Positions 1-8,530 of a stretch of 58,169 bases of DNA are shown here, piece by piece (the stretch's first letter is position 1; the number at the start of each line of letters is the position of its first letter). The stretch is from Azohydromonas aeria. GTDB taxonomy: Bacteria; Pseudomonadota; Gammaproteobacteria; Burkholderiales; Burkholderiaceae_C. The position numbers were made by a program, and so were the translations under genes. The stretch covers positions 1 to 58,169 of the forward strand of contig NZ_VIDQ01000047.1 in assembly GCF_009760915.1 (NCBI RefSeq). Reading direction: 5' to 3'. The notes under the pieces are model-generated. The model did no database searches, was not told the origin of the DNA, and was given only the letters and a program-made list of their open reading frames with translations.

Positions 1-181
1 GGGGACAGCCAGCCATCGCGGTGCGCCGCCGCTGTAATGACCGACAAATAAGTAAGAACCCTATATCAGCTTCCGTAGGCCGAAAGCGCACCTTTTTGCA
101 CGCGGAGTCCGTCCACCCCCAGTACGGCCGCACTTCTGGGTCTTCCGCTGCACCGACGCCATCGTCGCTCGCCACTGCAAC

Positions 182-460
182 GTGGCCATGCAGGCGCTGG
201 GCGCCACACCAGGCCAGGCCATCGAGGCGCTGCGCGCGGGGGTGCGCCAGCACGCCAGGCTCTACGGTGCCCAGGCTCACCGCCCGCGCCTGGGCGCCAT
301 GGCCGTTGATCCGCAGCCCTGCGACGGCGAGGCCCTGCGCACGCTGCACGTCTGCATCGACCGCGCGCGCGACCTCCTGGGCTTCTGGGCAGCGGCACGC
401 CTCATCAACGCCCTGACCCGGCAGTACCTTCTCGACGCAGCCGCGCAGCGCATGCATTGA
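182..460 (+). CDS. Hypothetical protein upstream of integrase
   Basis: Open frame of 92 codons ending 69 bases before the recombinase gene. The frame stays open upstream of the first ATG, so the true start may lie nearer position 130, or the gene may be a truncated remnant at an island edge. The protein is Ala/Arg-rich and mostly helical with no signal peptide, membrane segment or family motif I recognise. GC-rich DNA gives many chance ORFs of this length, so I hold it loosely; its only support is position and colinearity with the integrase. Confidence 0.3.
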   Translation: MAMQALGATPGQAIEALRAGVRQHARLYGAQAHRPRLGAMAVDPQPCDGEALRTLHVCIDRARDLLGFWAAARLINALTRQYLLDAAAQRMH

Positions 461-488
461 CAGCCCGCCAGCTTGCCTGCCTAGCGCT

Positions 489-520
489 GCTATGGCGATA
501 ACTATTGTTATCGCCATAGC
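489..520. repeat. Perfect 14-bp inverted repeat beside integrase
   Basis: Arms GCTATGGCGATAAC and GTTATCGCCATAGC are perfect reverse complements around a TATT spacer. The palindrome ends 8 bases before the recombinase ATG at 529. It is AT-richer than its surroundings and has no T tract, so it is not a terminator. It could be the recombinase binding or attachment core, or an operator for autorepression; which of these is inference. Confidence 0.75.
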
Positions 521-528
521 ATGCCGGG

Positions 529-2232
529 ATGAGCAAACACGCGTCCGGCAAAAAGAGCGACACCTTGGCCGCAGCCAATGGGCTGCCCGACGCCGCCGCG
601 CTGGCAGCGCTGCGCGCCTGGCACGAAGGGCTGTCAGCGCGTGCCGCGGTCAACCAATACCTGCCGCAGGATTTAGTTGACAGCGCATCGGCGCGCGGCG
701 TGCTCGGCGGTATCCGGCGCCAGCTGCAGCGCGTGGCGCGCTCGCGCCAGCGGCCGGACCTGGCCGAGACCTTCGCCATGGAGCACCGCGGTGACGCGGC
801 CCACGCCCGCGCCGTGGCGCAGGCCATCGAGACGCTGCGGACCCTGCCGCCGCCGCAGCCGCTCATCGGCGACCGGGTGGAGCGATGGCTGCCCACGCGC
901 ATCACCGCCACACTGCAGGCCTCGGGCATCGACACGCTGGCGGCGCTGACGCTGCGGGTGCCGCGCCGCCGGCGCTGGTGGACGGCCGTGCCCGGGCTGG
1001 GCGCCACGGGCGCGCGCCAGGTGGAGGGTTTCTTCGCCACGCACCCCGAGCTCACCGAGCGCGCCCGCGCGCTGGTGGCGGTGCCGGCTTTGGACGTCCG
1101 GCCATGGGAGCGCATTACGCTGCCGCAGGAGCTCGACGGCTCGCAGGGGCGCTTCCGTGCCCCGCGCGATAGCTGCGCGCTCGACGCCCGCGACGACTAT
1201 GCCGCCGTGCAGGCCTGGCTGGAGCGCCACGAATCCGAGGCCACGCGCCGCGCCTACAGGAAGGAAGCCGAGCGCCTCATCCTTTGGGCGGTGCTGGAGC
1301 GGGGCAAAGCGCTGTCTTCGCTGGCCACCGAGGACGCCACCGCCTACCGCGCCTTCCTGCGCCGGCCCGCGCCTGCCGCGCGCTGGATCGGACCGCCGCG
1401 GCCACGGCATTCGCCGGAGTGGCAGCCCTTCGCCGGAGCGCTGTCGGCGCGCTCCATCAAGTACACGGTGTCGGTGCTGGGCGCCCTGTTCCGTTGGCTG
1501 GTCGAGCAGCGCTACGTGCTGGCCAACCCGTTTGCCGGCATGAAGGTGCGCGGCGCCTCATCGACGGCGCCGCTGGACGCCGGCCGCGGCTTCTCGCAAG
1601 CGGAGTGGCGGCTGCTGCGCGTCGTCGCTGACGGGCTGGAGTGGTCGTACGGCTGGAGCGCGCCGGCGGCGCAGCGGCTGCGCTTCGTGCTGGACTTCGC
1701 CTACGCCACGGGCCTGCGTGCCAGCGAGCTGGTGGGCGCCACGCTGGGCGCCATCGAGACCGACGCGCGGCAGGAATCGTGGCTGCACCTCGTGGGCAAG
1801 GGCGCCAAGGCCGGCAAGGTGGCTCTGCCGCCGCTAGCCCTCACCGCGCTGGAGCGCTACCTGGTGCAGCGCGGGTTGCCCTTGACGCCTACGCGGTGGT
1901 CGCCCGAAACACCGTTGGTGGGACGTTTGGCCGACGAGGCCGGCGGCATCACGACGGCGCGCCTGTGGGCGCTGATGCGGCGCTTCTTCGCCACGGCTGC
2001 CAACGTCATCGAGGCCGATAACCCGCAGCTGGCCGAGAAGCTGCGCCGGGCCAGCCCGCACTGGACACGGCACACCCATGCCACCCATGCCCTGGAGCGC
2101 GGCGCCGAACTCACCACCGTGCGCGACAACCTGCGCCACGCCTCGATCTCCACCACCTCGACCTACCTGCACGGCGACGACACCAAACGAGCGCGCGAGA
2201 TGGCGGCGGCCTTCAGTACCCCGCAGAGCTGA
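529..2232 (+). CDS. Tyrosine recombinase / phage-type integrase with N-terminal DUF3701-like domain
   Basis: Protein of 567 residues. The first ~170 residues resemble the DUF3701 region found ahead of some integrases, including a helix-hairpin-like stretch with PGLGATGARQVEGF. A SAM-like core-binding domain follows (about 220-340) and then the catalytic domain (about 360-560). Catalytic signatures are visible: Arg in ATGLRASEL, Lys in GKGAKAG, the H-x-x-R box in HWTRHTHATH, His in LRHASISTTSTYLH and the nucleophilic Tyr in TYLH. It should catalyse strand exchange at an attachment site, and the perfect palindrome just upstream is a candidate site. Neighbours are short accessory and broken genes, as expected at the edge of an integrated element. 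Start at 529 chosen because it is the first ATG after the palindrome. Confidence 0.92.
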   Translation: MSKHASGKKSDTLAAANGLPDAAALAALRAWHEGLSARAAVNQYLPQDLVDSASARGVLGGIRRQLQRVARSRQRPDLAETFAMEHRGDAAHARAVAQAIETLRTLPPPQPLIGDRVERWLPTRITATLQASGIDTLAALTLRVPRRRRWWTAVPGLGATGARQVEGFFATHPELTERARALVAVPALDVRPWERITLPQELDGSQGRFRAPRDSCALDARDDYAAVQAWLERHESEATRRAYRKEAERLILWAVLERGKALSSLATEDATAYRAFLRRPAPAARWIGPPRPRHSPEWQPFAGALSARSIKYTVSVLGALFRWLVEQRYVLANPFAGMKVRGASSTAPLDAGRGFSQAEWRLLRVVADGLEWSYGWSAPAAQRLRFVLDFAYATGLRASELVGATLGAIETDARQESWLHLVGKGAKAGKVALPPLALTALERYLVQRGLPLTPTRWSPETPLVGRLADEAGGITTARLWALMRRFFATAANVIEADNPQLAEKLRRASPHWTRHTHATHALERGAELTTVRDNLRHASISTTSTYLHGDDTKRAREMAAAFSTPQS

Positions 2233-2490
2233 GCAGCGCGCTGCGCGCTGCTCAGCCGAAGCGCACCATTTTTACGCCTGTGCGCGCGGCAGCGGTGTAT
2301 ACAGGATTTCGCAAGTTGTTGATGCGCAATGAATTTTTCAGGCAAAGCGCACCAAAATTGCGAAGTAGTACGAGACCCCCGAGAGCGGTGAGGACGCGAC
2401 ATGCGCGGTGGCATCTCCTCTTGACCCGATGCTGGCGCCGGGAGTTCCCTGTAACGGCCCACGGCATGGGCGCATGGCCTCTGCGATGCC

Positions 2491-2808
2491 TCAGCGCCGG
2501 GGTCTTGGCCTGATGCCGGCGAGCTCGATGCGCAGAGCTTCCCGGTCGAACTGGGGATCGACGAGATCCGGCAGCCACTCCAGCCGCTCGTAGAAATGCA
2601 GCGCCGCGGCATAGATGGCCATGGACACCGAGGCCTCGCCGCGTTCCATGCTGATGATCGTGGGGGCCGAGGCGTTGATCTGCGCAGCCAGGTCACGGAT
2701 CGTCATGCCGCGGCGTTCCCGCGCCAGGCGCAGGTTGGCTCCCAGTGCGGCCAGTGCTCTGGTGATGGCTGACGGCAGGTCACGAGTCATCTTTGGAGCA
2801 CGAGGCAT
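2491..2808 (-). CDS. XRE-family helix-turn-helix regulator (HipB-like)
   Basis: Protein of 105 residues with a Cro/C1-type HTH at about residues 20-75; NLRLARERRGMTIRDLA and SAPTIISMERGEASVS form the two core helices. The C-terminus is a short helical tail. Such proteins often act as antitoxins or autorepressors, for instance HipB next to a HipA kinase. No HipA or other toxin gene follows on this strand; the next ORF is the convergent integrase. It is therefore an orphan regulator or the survivor of a lost toxin pair. A TATAGT hexamer lies almost directly before the ATG, so the message may be nearly leaderless. Confidence 0.8.
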   Translation of the reverse strand: MPRAPKMTRDLPSAITRALAALGANLRLARERRGMTIRDLAAQINASAPTIISMERGEASVSMAIYAAALHFYERLEWLPDLVDPQFDREALRIELAGIRPRPRR

Positions 2809-3186
2809 AAACTATATTTGTACTTAACGCGCGAACAGATGGACTCATAATTGAACTATGCCTGTTGGTCAGGTCAAGAGCAGCCGCTGATGGCAGCGGC
2901 CGACCATGACTGAACCAGACACGACGCCAGATTGATGCCACCACGGCCGTCGGCCGCAGCAGGCGCTTCTACGGCCGGACGGGACAGGTGATGGACACGC
3001 CGATGGCGCCAACAGCCCGTCGCTGCGAGCATGACGCCAGCCAAGGGGCCCGCTACGCCAATGAGTCCGGTACCGACCAGGTTCCGGGAGGTCCGAAGGT
3101 GCCTCTCACAGGCGCCGGTGCTTGCCCAGGCCGCGGCCAGCGAATGAGCAAGTGACGCGAAGTGGACTGCAGGGGCGAGATTTGCC
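2809..3186. other. Intergenic, no gene seen
   Basis: About 380 bases between the divergent XRE gene and the broken endonuclease gene. The first 60 bases are AT-rich and carry the likely XRE promoter. I see no further ORF with family similarity, RNA gene or repeat. Confidence 0.5.
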
Positions 3187-4024
3187 GTGCAGCCGCAAGA
3201 AGCTGTTTGGCAACACGTGCGCAGCTGCGTCCATGGTGTGCGGGACGAAGATGCAAAGGCAGAGACATCGTTGGCGTCACTGCGGATCGGCACCTGGAAC
3301 CTCGGGCGCTCCGGCGCGTTTCACCGTACCCGCATTCCCGGACAACTGGAGGTCCTGCGTCGCCTCGATGCGGACTTGTGGGTGCTGACCGAGGCTCACG
3401 ATGCCAACGTGCCACCGCACGGGCATGCCTGCCGCACCGTGCCCGGTGTCGAGCTCCATCACGCCGGCGAGCATCGCGTCATCGTCTGGTCCCGGTACGC
3501 GCTGGATTCCATGGCCACCGAGGATGCGGCGTCGACCGTCGCGGTGCGACTGCAGCCGCCACCCCTGGAGAGGCCGCTGCTGGTGTGCGGCACCGCCATG
3601 ACCCACGCCCGTGGTGGCGCGGTGCAGCGCCAGGGACTGGCCTGGCAGCGACACCATGCGATCGTGCAATGCCAGCGTGCCGAATGGCTGCGGCTGCGGC
3701 TGCGGCTGCGCCAGCAGCATCCCGACCACCTGCTGTGCGTGGCCGGCGACTTCAACGCTAGCTCAGGACATGTCGGCGCACTACGGCACGGTGGACGCCC
3801 GGCTCGCCATCCTGCAGGGTCTGGCCGATGCCGGGGCGAAATCCCTGACCGCCGACGAGACGTCAGGCTCCCAGGCACACGACAGCCAGCGCCCCATCCT
3901 GGATCACGTGGCATTCGCGGAACTGGCCGGGCTCGGCTGCCGGCTCGAAACCGTGCCCAGCGTGGTGGATGGCCATCGCATCAGCGACAGGGACGGTGTC
4001 CTGGTCGAGCTGACGTGGTCGTGA
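3187..4024 (+). pseudogene. Endonuclease/exonuclease/phosphatase-family protein, frameshifted
   Basis: The first frame carries the family N-terminus (LRIGTWNLGRSG, then a WVLTEAHD-type metal site) and reaches VAGDFNASS near 3750-3765, the conserved GDFN motif. The coding signal then moves to the +2 frame (ending at 4024), which carries the continuation AHYGTVDARLAILQGL and a C-terminal ILDHVAF motif matching the family's catalytic D-H. Rejoining the two halves needs a single-base indel close to 3760, giving about 280 residues. I read this as a disrupted DNase-I-like hydrolase. A sequencing error is the main alternative. Confidence 0.7.
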
Positions 4025-4239
4025 GACGGCTTGCCGTGCAAGCAGGCGGGCGACATGAGTCCAGGGAGGTTACGCCCGCAGCGGCAGCCCTGTCGCGGCC
4101 GGGTCTTGCAGCACTGCCGCAGGTTGCCTGTTGCGAAATAGGAGAACAAGGGTCGGCGTCACGACGCGATGGAATGCAGCCTCGCAGCCGTTACGGCCGA
4201 CCCGGTATGCTCGCCCGTTTCCATTGCACAAGTACCACC

Positions 4240-4503
4240 GTGGCCGAAACCTCAAGCCAGAAGAACAGCGCCTTCATGAAGACGCTGAAGCCCAGCCCCG
4301 CACTGGCGGCCATCGTCGGCGCCGAGCCCCTGCCCCGCACCGAGGTCACCAAGCGGCTGTGGGACTACATCAAGCAGCACAACCTGCAGAATCCCGCCAA
4401 CAAGCGCAACATCCTTTGCAATGACGCGCTGAAGGCCGTCATGGGCAAGGACGAGGTGACGATGTTCGAGATGACCGGGCTGGTGGGAAAGCACCTGGCC
4501 TGA
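4240..4503 (+). CDS. SWIB/MDM2 domain protein
   Basis: Small protein (87 codons from the GTG at 4240; an ATG at 4276 is the alternative) that is almost entirely a SWIB domain: the core runs from LPRTEVTKRLWDYIKQHNLQ through NKRNILCNDALK to MFEMTGLVGKHL. Bacterial stand-alone SWIB proteins usually have a Lys/Ala-rich tail before a phrase like AFMK-L-PS-AL; that phrase is present here (AFMKTLKPSPAL), which supports the upstream start. Function in bacteria is poorly known; a DNA- or topoisomerase-associated role is inferred, partly because SWIB domains occur fused to topoisomerases and the next ORF carries a topoisomerase-type zinc ribbon. Confidence 0.8.
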   Translation: MAETSSQKNSAFMKTLKPSPALAAIVGAEPLPRTEVTKRLWDYIKQHNLQNPANKRNILCNDALKAVMGKDEVTMFEMTGLVGKHLA

Positions 4504-4553
4504 AGCCGCGGGCGCTGCAGCGGCTGCCTGTCGGCTCGACAGGACCGGCTGCC

Positions 4554-4862
4554 GTGCGAAGCACATTGTCGTTAGCCAGGCGCTGTCACGCCGCCATCAT
4601 TTGCCCGGCAACAGGCGCTCAGAGTCTGGTCGGCACGGCCCTGACCTCGCGACCGTTCTCGACAAGGGCGGCCGCACCGTCCGGTGAGCCTTGCCCGCGA
4701 TGCGCTACAGGCTGTCTCAGGCACCGTGCGAGTCGACACGGTCCGTTCCTGGGCTGCAGCAGCTACCCGCAGTGCCGCTTCACGCGGGATCTCGGCTCGG
4801 GGCTGCAAGAGCAGCCGCCTCGGGGAATCGCGGACCCGTACAGCGGACCTGGAACCGCGTAG
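4554..4862 (+). CDS. Small protein with topoisomerase-type zinc ribbon
   Basis: The 102-codon frame contains CPRCATGCLRHRASRHGPFLGCSSYPQC, a four-cysteine C-x2-C...C-x5-C pattern with GPFLGCSSYP, the hallmark of the zinc ribbons at the C-terminus of type IA topoisomerases. The preceding ~45 residues match nothing I know. It may be a genuine small DNA-binding protein or the 3' remnant of a larger gene; no upstream catalytic domain is present in any frame. It follows the SWIB gene by 50 bases on the same strand. Confidence 0.45.
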   Translation: MRSTLSLARRCHAAIICPATGAQSLVGTALTSRPFSTRAAAPSGEPCPRCATGCLRHRASRHGPFLGCSSYPQCRFTRDLGSGLQEQPPRGIADPYSGPGTA

Positions 4863-4897
4863 CGCCTGGCGGCATCCAGGCAACCGGCGCCAAGCCT

Positions 4898-6373
4898 TCA
4901 GCGCATCGGCAGCCCGTTGAGGAAGTTCCGCTTGCCCGCGTACACCTTGCGCAGATGCGCCAGCCAGACGGCCCGCTGCGGTGCGTGCATGCGCTGCGCA
5001 ATCTCCGCAACCAGTTGCAGCTCCATCCGGTAAGGACTGGCGGCCCCCCGCATTGCAGCGTCAAGCACGCGCATGAGAAGCGCTGCTGCCGTGTCCCGCT
5101 CCTCGGCGCCCAGATTCAGCGCGATGGTGCGCAGGGTGGGCGCCGAGCAGCTGACCCCGGGCTGCACCAGCTGTGCCGCTTCGCTCCAGCGCTGTTCGGC
5201 GCACAGCACCTGCGCGCGCAGCGTGACGTCGCCATCAAGCCGGCCGCCGCTGGCTTCCTGAACCTGCACCCAGCCCAGTACCTCTTCGCGCAGTGCCACG
5301 ACGTCGTGTCCCGCCCTGGTGGCCGCCTCGAGCAGTGCCTGGAACGCCTCCAGGCTGGGTCGGCTCTCGAACAGGCGCCGCCGCAGCCCCAGCGCCTCGT
5401 CGGTGCGGCCTGCGTGCTCCAGGCAGCGCAGCAACGCCTGCTGAAGGCGGGCGTCGTCCGGGAATGCGCGACAGCCCTCCTCGGCCTGCAGCAGTGCCTC
5501 GGCGTGGCAGCCATGGCGCTACAGGAAGCCGATCACGCACGCGTGTGCGTCAGGCCTGGAAAGGTCCTCGCGCAGCATGGCCAGTGTGCCGTCGATGTCG
5601 CCCGCTGCTTCAAGCTGCTCGCGGTGCAGCCGCTGCAACTGCGACAGGGTGCTGTCGGGCCGTGGCGGCGGACCTGCGTAGCGGCCCTTGCGGCGCGCCT
5701 GCTTCTCTTCCCACCGCTCGAGCTCCAGCCGCAGCGCGTCCTTGGCTGCGCGCCAGCGCTGCTGCAGGGCCTGGCGCATCTCCTGGCACGCTGCGTCGCC
5801 CATGGCTGCCTCGGCGGCCTTGGTGTCGAAGCTCTCGCACGGGTCGTCGAGCACCAGTTGCAGGTAGGTTTGGCCGAATGCCGCCGGCTGCGTCCCGGCC
5901 ACTTGGAGACAGCGCAGCCACTCGGCGCCGATGGCCTGGCACAGCTCGCCGAACTCGCCATAGGAGTCGTCGGCCTCCTGCGACAGCTCCCACGCGCGGC
6001 GCAGCGCGTGGCCGCCCAGCGTCACGGCCGCCTGGGCGTCACGGGCACAGGTCTGACGCAGCAGCGGCAGCACGGCCTCACCGCGGCGCACGTACTCCCG
6101 GCCTTCCCCGAGCTGGATGTAACGGGGCCCCGGCCTCAGCATCCCGCCAACGATGGCCTCGAGCTCGGCCGGGTCGCACACCACCAAGCTGGCCCGGCGC
6201 CAGCACTGCAGCTCGCGCTCGATCTCGAAGTTGCTGTCGGCCATCTGCATCAGCTTCTCGGCGAGCACCGACGCCGGCAGCCCATGCAGGAACGACTGCA
6301 GCCGCAGCCGCTCCTGTCCCTCGGGCAGCGGCTCCAGATTGCCGCCGCCCTCGTCCACGCCGACAACGCTCAT
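4898..6373 (-). pseudogene. DUF6880-like (helical repeat) protein interrupted by an in-frame amber codon
   Basis: Two open segments, 5519-6373 and the frame ending at 4898, lie in the same reading frame and are separated only by TAG at 5519-5521. Read through that codon they form one ~490-residue helical-repeat protein: the first part has LVLDDPCESFDTKAAEAA and a charged stretch EERWEEKQARRKGR-like, the second has TPR-like repeats (GRTDEALGLRRRLFESRPSLEAFQ). This resembles the C-terminal part of DUF6880 proteins, which usually carry an N-terminal SWIM zinc finger; none is seen here. A CAG to TAG change would explain the stop. Its ATG overlaps the stop of the upstream HExxH gene (ATGA), so the two form an operon. 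Confidence 0.6.
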
Positions 6374-7278
6374 GGCAGTGGCGGCACAGGCTTGGTGAAC
6401 ACTTCAGGCGCGTCGGCCAATACGCTGCCGGTCACCCTACCCGTTCTCCTGGCTGGCGCGCACCGCCGCAGGATGACCTTCCATCCGTTGCGCGCCCTCG
6501 CCGCCTCGTCCAGGATGTCCAGGTACTCCGTGACGTTCACCACGCGGTTGCCGGGCAGCGTCCCCTGGGCATGCTCTTGCAGCGCCTGGAGGCGGCGCGC
6601 CGGCGTGTTGCCCATCACCCGGATGCGACTGTAGGCCTCGCAGGCGTAGGCGAAGGTCTCGCGTCGGCGGAAGTCGATGTCCAGCAGCCACTCGCGCAGT
6701 CGGGTCTCAGGCAGCCCGACAGTGGCCCGCTTGCAGTTGTGGAAGACGTGCGCGGCTTCGTGCACGACGAAGTCGGCAAAGGGATCGCCCTCGGCGAAAT
6801 ACGCCTGGCTGACGTAGCAGGTGGTCTCCTCGCTCAAGCCCAGGCAAGCCGAGCCGTCGCCCGAGAGCGGCTCACACCCTGCGGCGGCCAGGACCATGTT
6901 GGCCAGCGACCAGGCGGTGTGGGGCCAGTACGTGGAGCGCAGGACCGACTCGACGTTGCCCGGCCCGACGAAGACGACCGAGCGCTCCAGCAGCGCCAGC
7001 ACGGCGCCACGCTCGGTCGCAGGAAACAGGCCTTCGACCATCGGCGAGACCTTGCCGCGCACCCATGGCGCCAGATCGGCCGCCAGCGGCAGCACTGGCA
7101 CTGGACGTGACGCCAGCCGCGCCAAGGTGTGCGCAATCAGGCCCTCGCGCAGGAACGCATTGGCATTGCGCGCAGCCTCCAGCAAACTCGTACCTGCCCA
7201 GCGCGGCGCTTCGTTGTAGTCACCTGTGTCCAGGTAGCGCTGCAGCGCAGCCTCCCGGCTCTCGACAGTGGTTTCCAT
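6370..7278 (-). CDS. Hypothetical protein with HExxH metalloprotease-like motif
   Basis: 302 codons from the ATG at 7278; a longer frame to 7368 exists but the segment before METTVESREAAL is low quality. The centre holds FVVHEAAHVFHNCKR, an HExxH zinc-metalloprotease signature, followed about 30 residues later by RRETFAYACEAYSRI, which could supply the third ligand Glu. No signal peptide or membrane span is visible, so a cytoplasmic zinc hydrolase is likely. The stop overlaps the start of the interrupted helical-repeat gene. I do not recognise the family; the zinc-peptidase role is inferred from the motif only. Confidence 0.6.
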   Translation of the reverse strand: METTVESREAALQRYLDTGDYNEAPRWAGTSLLEAARNANAFLREGLIAHTLARLASRPVPVLPLAADLAPWVRGKVSPMVEGLFPATERGAVLALLERSVVFVGPGNVESVLRSTYWPHTAWSLANMVLAAAGCEPLSGDGSACLGLSEETTCYVSQAYFAEGDPFADFVVHEAAHVFHNCKRATVGLPETRLREWLLDIDFRRRETFAYACEAYSRIRVMGNTPARRLQALQEHAQGTLPGNRVVNVTEYLDILDEAARARNGWKVILRRCAPARRTGRVTGSVLADAPEVFTKPVPPLP

Positions 7279-7396
7279 CCGGCAATTGTGATGGAGCCAG
7301 CCCCGGAGAGCCATGCGCGCTATGTTGCGCGCAACGACCCCGACACAGAAGCGGATGCCCGTCTCCATTGCCCAGTATCGCTTGCCCTGACCTCTA

Positions 7397-8530
7397 TCAG
7401 CGTTGGCGCTGCCTTGCCGCCGCCCGCCGCTTGTGCCCCCAGCGCAGCAGTCCCGTGACCGCCAGCGCCAGCGGCAGCAGCCCGGAGGCGAAGACGACGA
7501 TGCGCCCGGCCAGCCCGAAGGCCTCGCCGCTGTGCAGCGGGTGCAGCCACTGGTTGAACTTGTCCGCGCCGCGCAGCGCCGCCGGCACCCGCGCGGCCAG
7601 CACGGCGCCGCTGCGCGCGTCCGCCCACACCACGCCCGCCGGAAAGCGGTCGCCCGGCTCGCCCGGCCAGCGCACGCGCAGCCGGTAGGCGGCCGCCGGC
7701 TCAGCCGCGCCCGGCACGTCGATCCAGCGCGGCTGCGTCTGCGGAAACTGCGCCTGCACCTGCGCCAGCACGGCGTCCACCGGCAGCCGTGGGCCGGCCG
7801 GGTCGGAGCGCGAGAGCGGCGTGCGCTGCGCCGCCGGCGCGCCCAGCAGGTTCACCCAGGGCGCGTGCAGCTGCGGCCAGGCCAGCACGCTGCCCGTCAC
7901 GCCCAGCACCAGCAGCAGCGGCAGCGCCAGCAGGCCGCTCCACTTGTGCAGGTCGTACACGCGCCGCGGCGCGCTCGCCTCGCGCTTGAAGGCCAGCGCC
8001 TGGCGCCAGCGCCCCGGCGCGGGCCACCACAGCCACAGCCCGCTGAGCAGCGACAGCGCCAGCGCCACGCCCACCAGCGCCACCGCGCGGCGCCCGGGCA
8101 GGTCCAGCAGCAGCGCGTAATGCAGGTCGTAGAGCCAGGTCATCGCCGTCTCGCCCCAGAAGCGGCTGGCCACGACTTCATGGGTGTTGGCGTCCACGCT
8201 CACGAGCAGCGGCGCGAAGGCGTGGCCCTCGCGCTCCTGGGGCTTGAGGTAGCGGGCCGTCACCAGCGCCTGCCCCGGCGCCGGCAGCTCGATGCGCCAG
8301 CCGCCGCCGCGCTCGGGGTGCGCGGCCTGCAGCGCCTGGAACACCGCCTCGATGGACACGGGCCGCTCGGCCGGGCGCGGCGCCACGCGGGCGTCGAACC
8401 AGGGCTCGATCTCGACGTAGAACACCAGCACGCTGCCGCTGAGCCCCAGCAGCACGAGCCAGGCCCCCAGGCCCAGCCCCAGCCAGCGGTGCAGCCGCAA
8501 CCAGGCCGCGCGCAGCGCCTTGCGCGTCAT
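7397..8530 (-). CDS. PepSY-associated TM-helix (PiuB-type) membrane protein
   Basis: About 377 residues. The N-terminus has RLHRWLGLGLGAWLVLLGLSG, typical of the PepSY_TM family: a first membrane helix with a conserved His, then a periplasmic PepSY region, a second pair of helices (LYDLHYALLLDLPGRRAV, YDLHKWSGLLALPLLLVLG) and a final helix before a basic tail. Members sit in the inner membrane and are often paired with TonB receptors, where a ferric or metal reductase role is proposed. The ATG shares one base with the stop of the TonB receptor (TGATG), indicating translational coupling. With the His-rich DUF2946 protein upstream I infer a copper or iron uptake unit serving the nearby copper enzyme NosZ. 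Confidence 0.85.
   Translation of the reverse strand: MTRKALRAAWLRLHRWLGLGLGAWLVLLGLSGSVLVFYVEIEPWFDARVAPRPAERPVSIEAVFQALQAAHPERGGGWRIELPAPGQALVTARYLKPQEREGHAFAPLLVSVDANTHEVVASRFWGETAMTWLYDLHYALLLDLPGRRAVALVGVALALSLLSGLWLWWPAPGRWRQALAFKREASAPRRVYDLHKWSGLLALPLLLVLGVTGSVLAWPQLHAPWVNLLGAPAAQRTPLSRSDPAGPRLPVDAVLAQVQAQFPQTQPRWIDVPGAAEPAAAYRLRVRWPGEPGDRFPAGVVWADARSGAVLAARVPAALRGADKFNQWLHPLHSGEAFGLAGRIVVFASGLLPLALAVTGLLRWGHKRRAAARQRQR

Noticed and set aside
3187..4503. Single 438-residue protein fusing the endonuclease and the SWIB domain
   Set aside because: The two happen to share a frame, but the middle third is shadow sequence: the endonuclease C-terminus is in another frame and SWIB proteins start near 4240.
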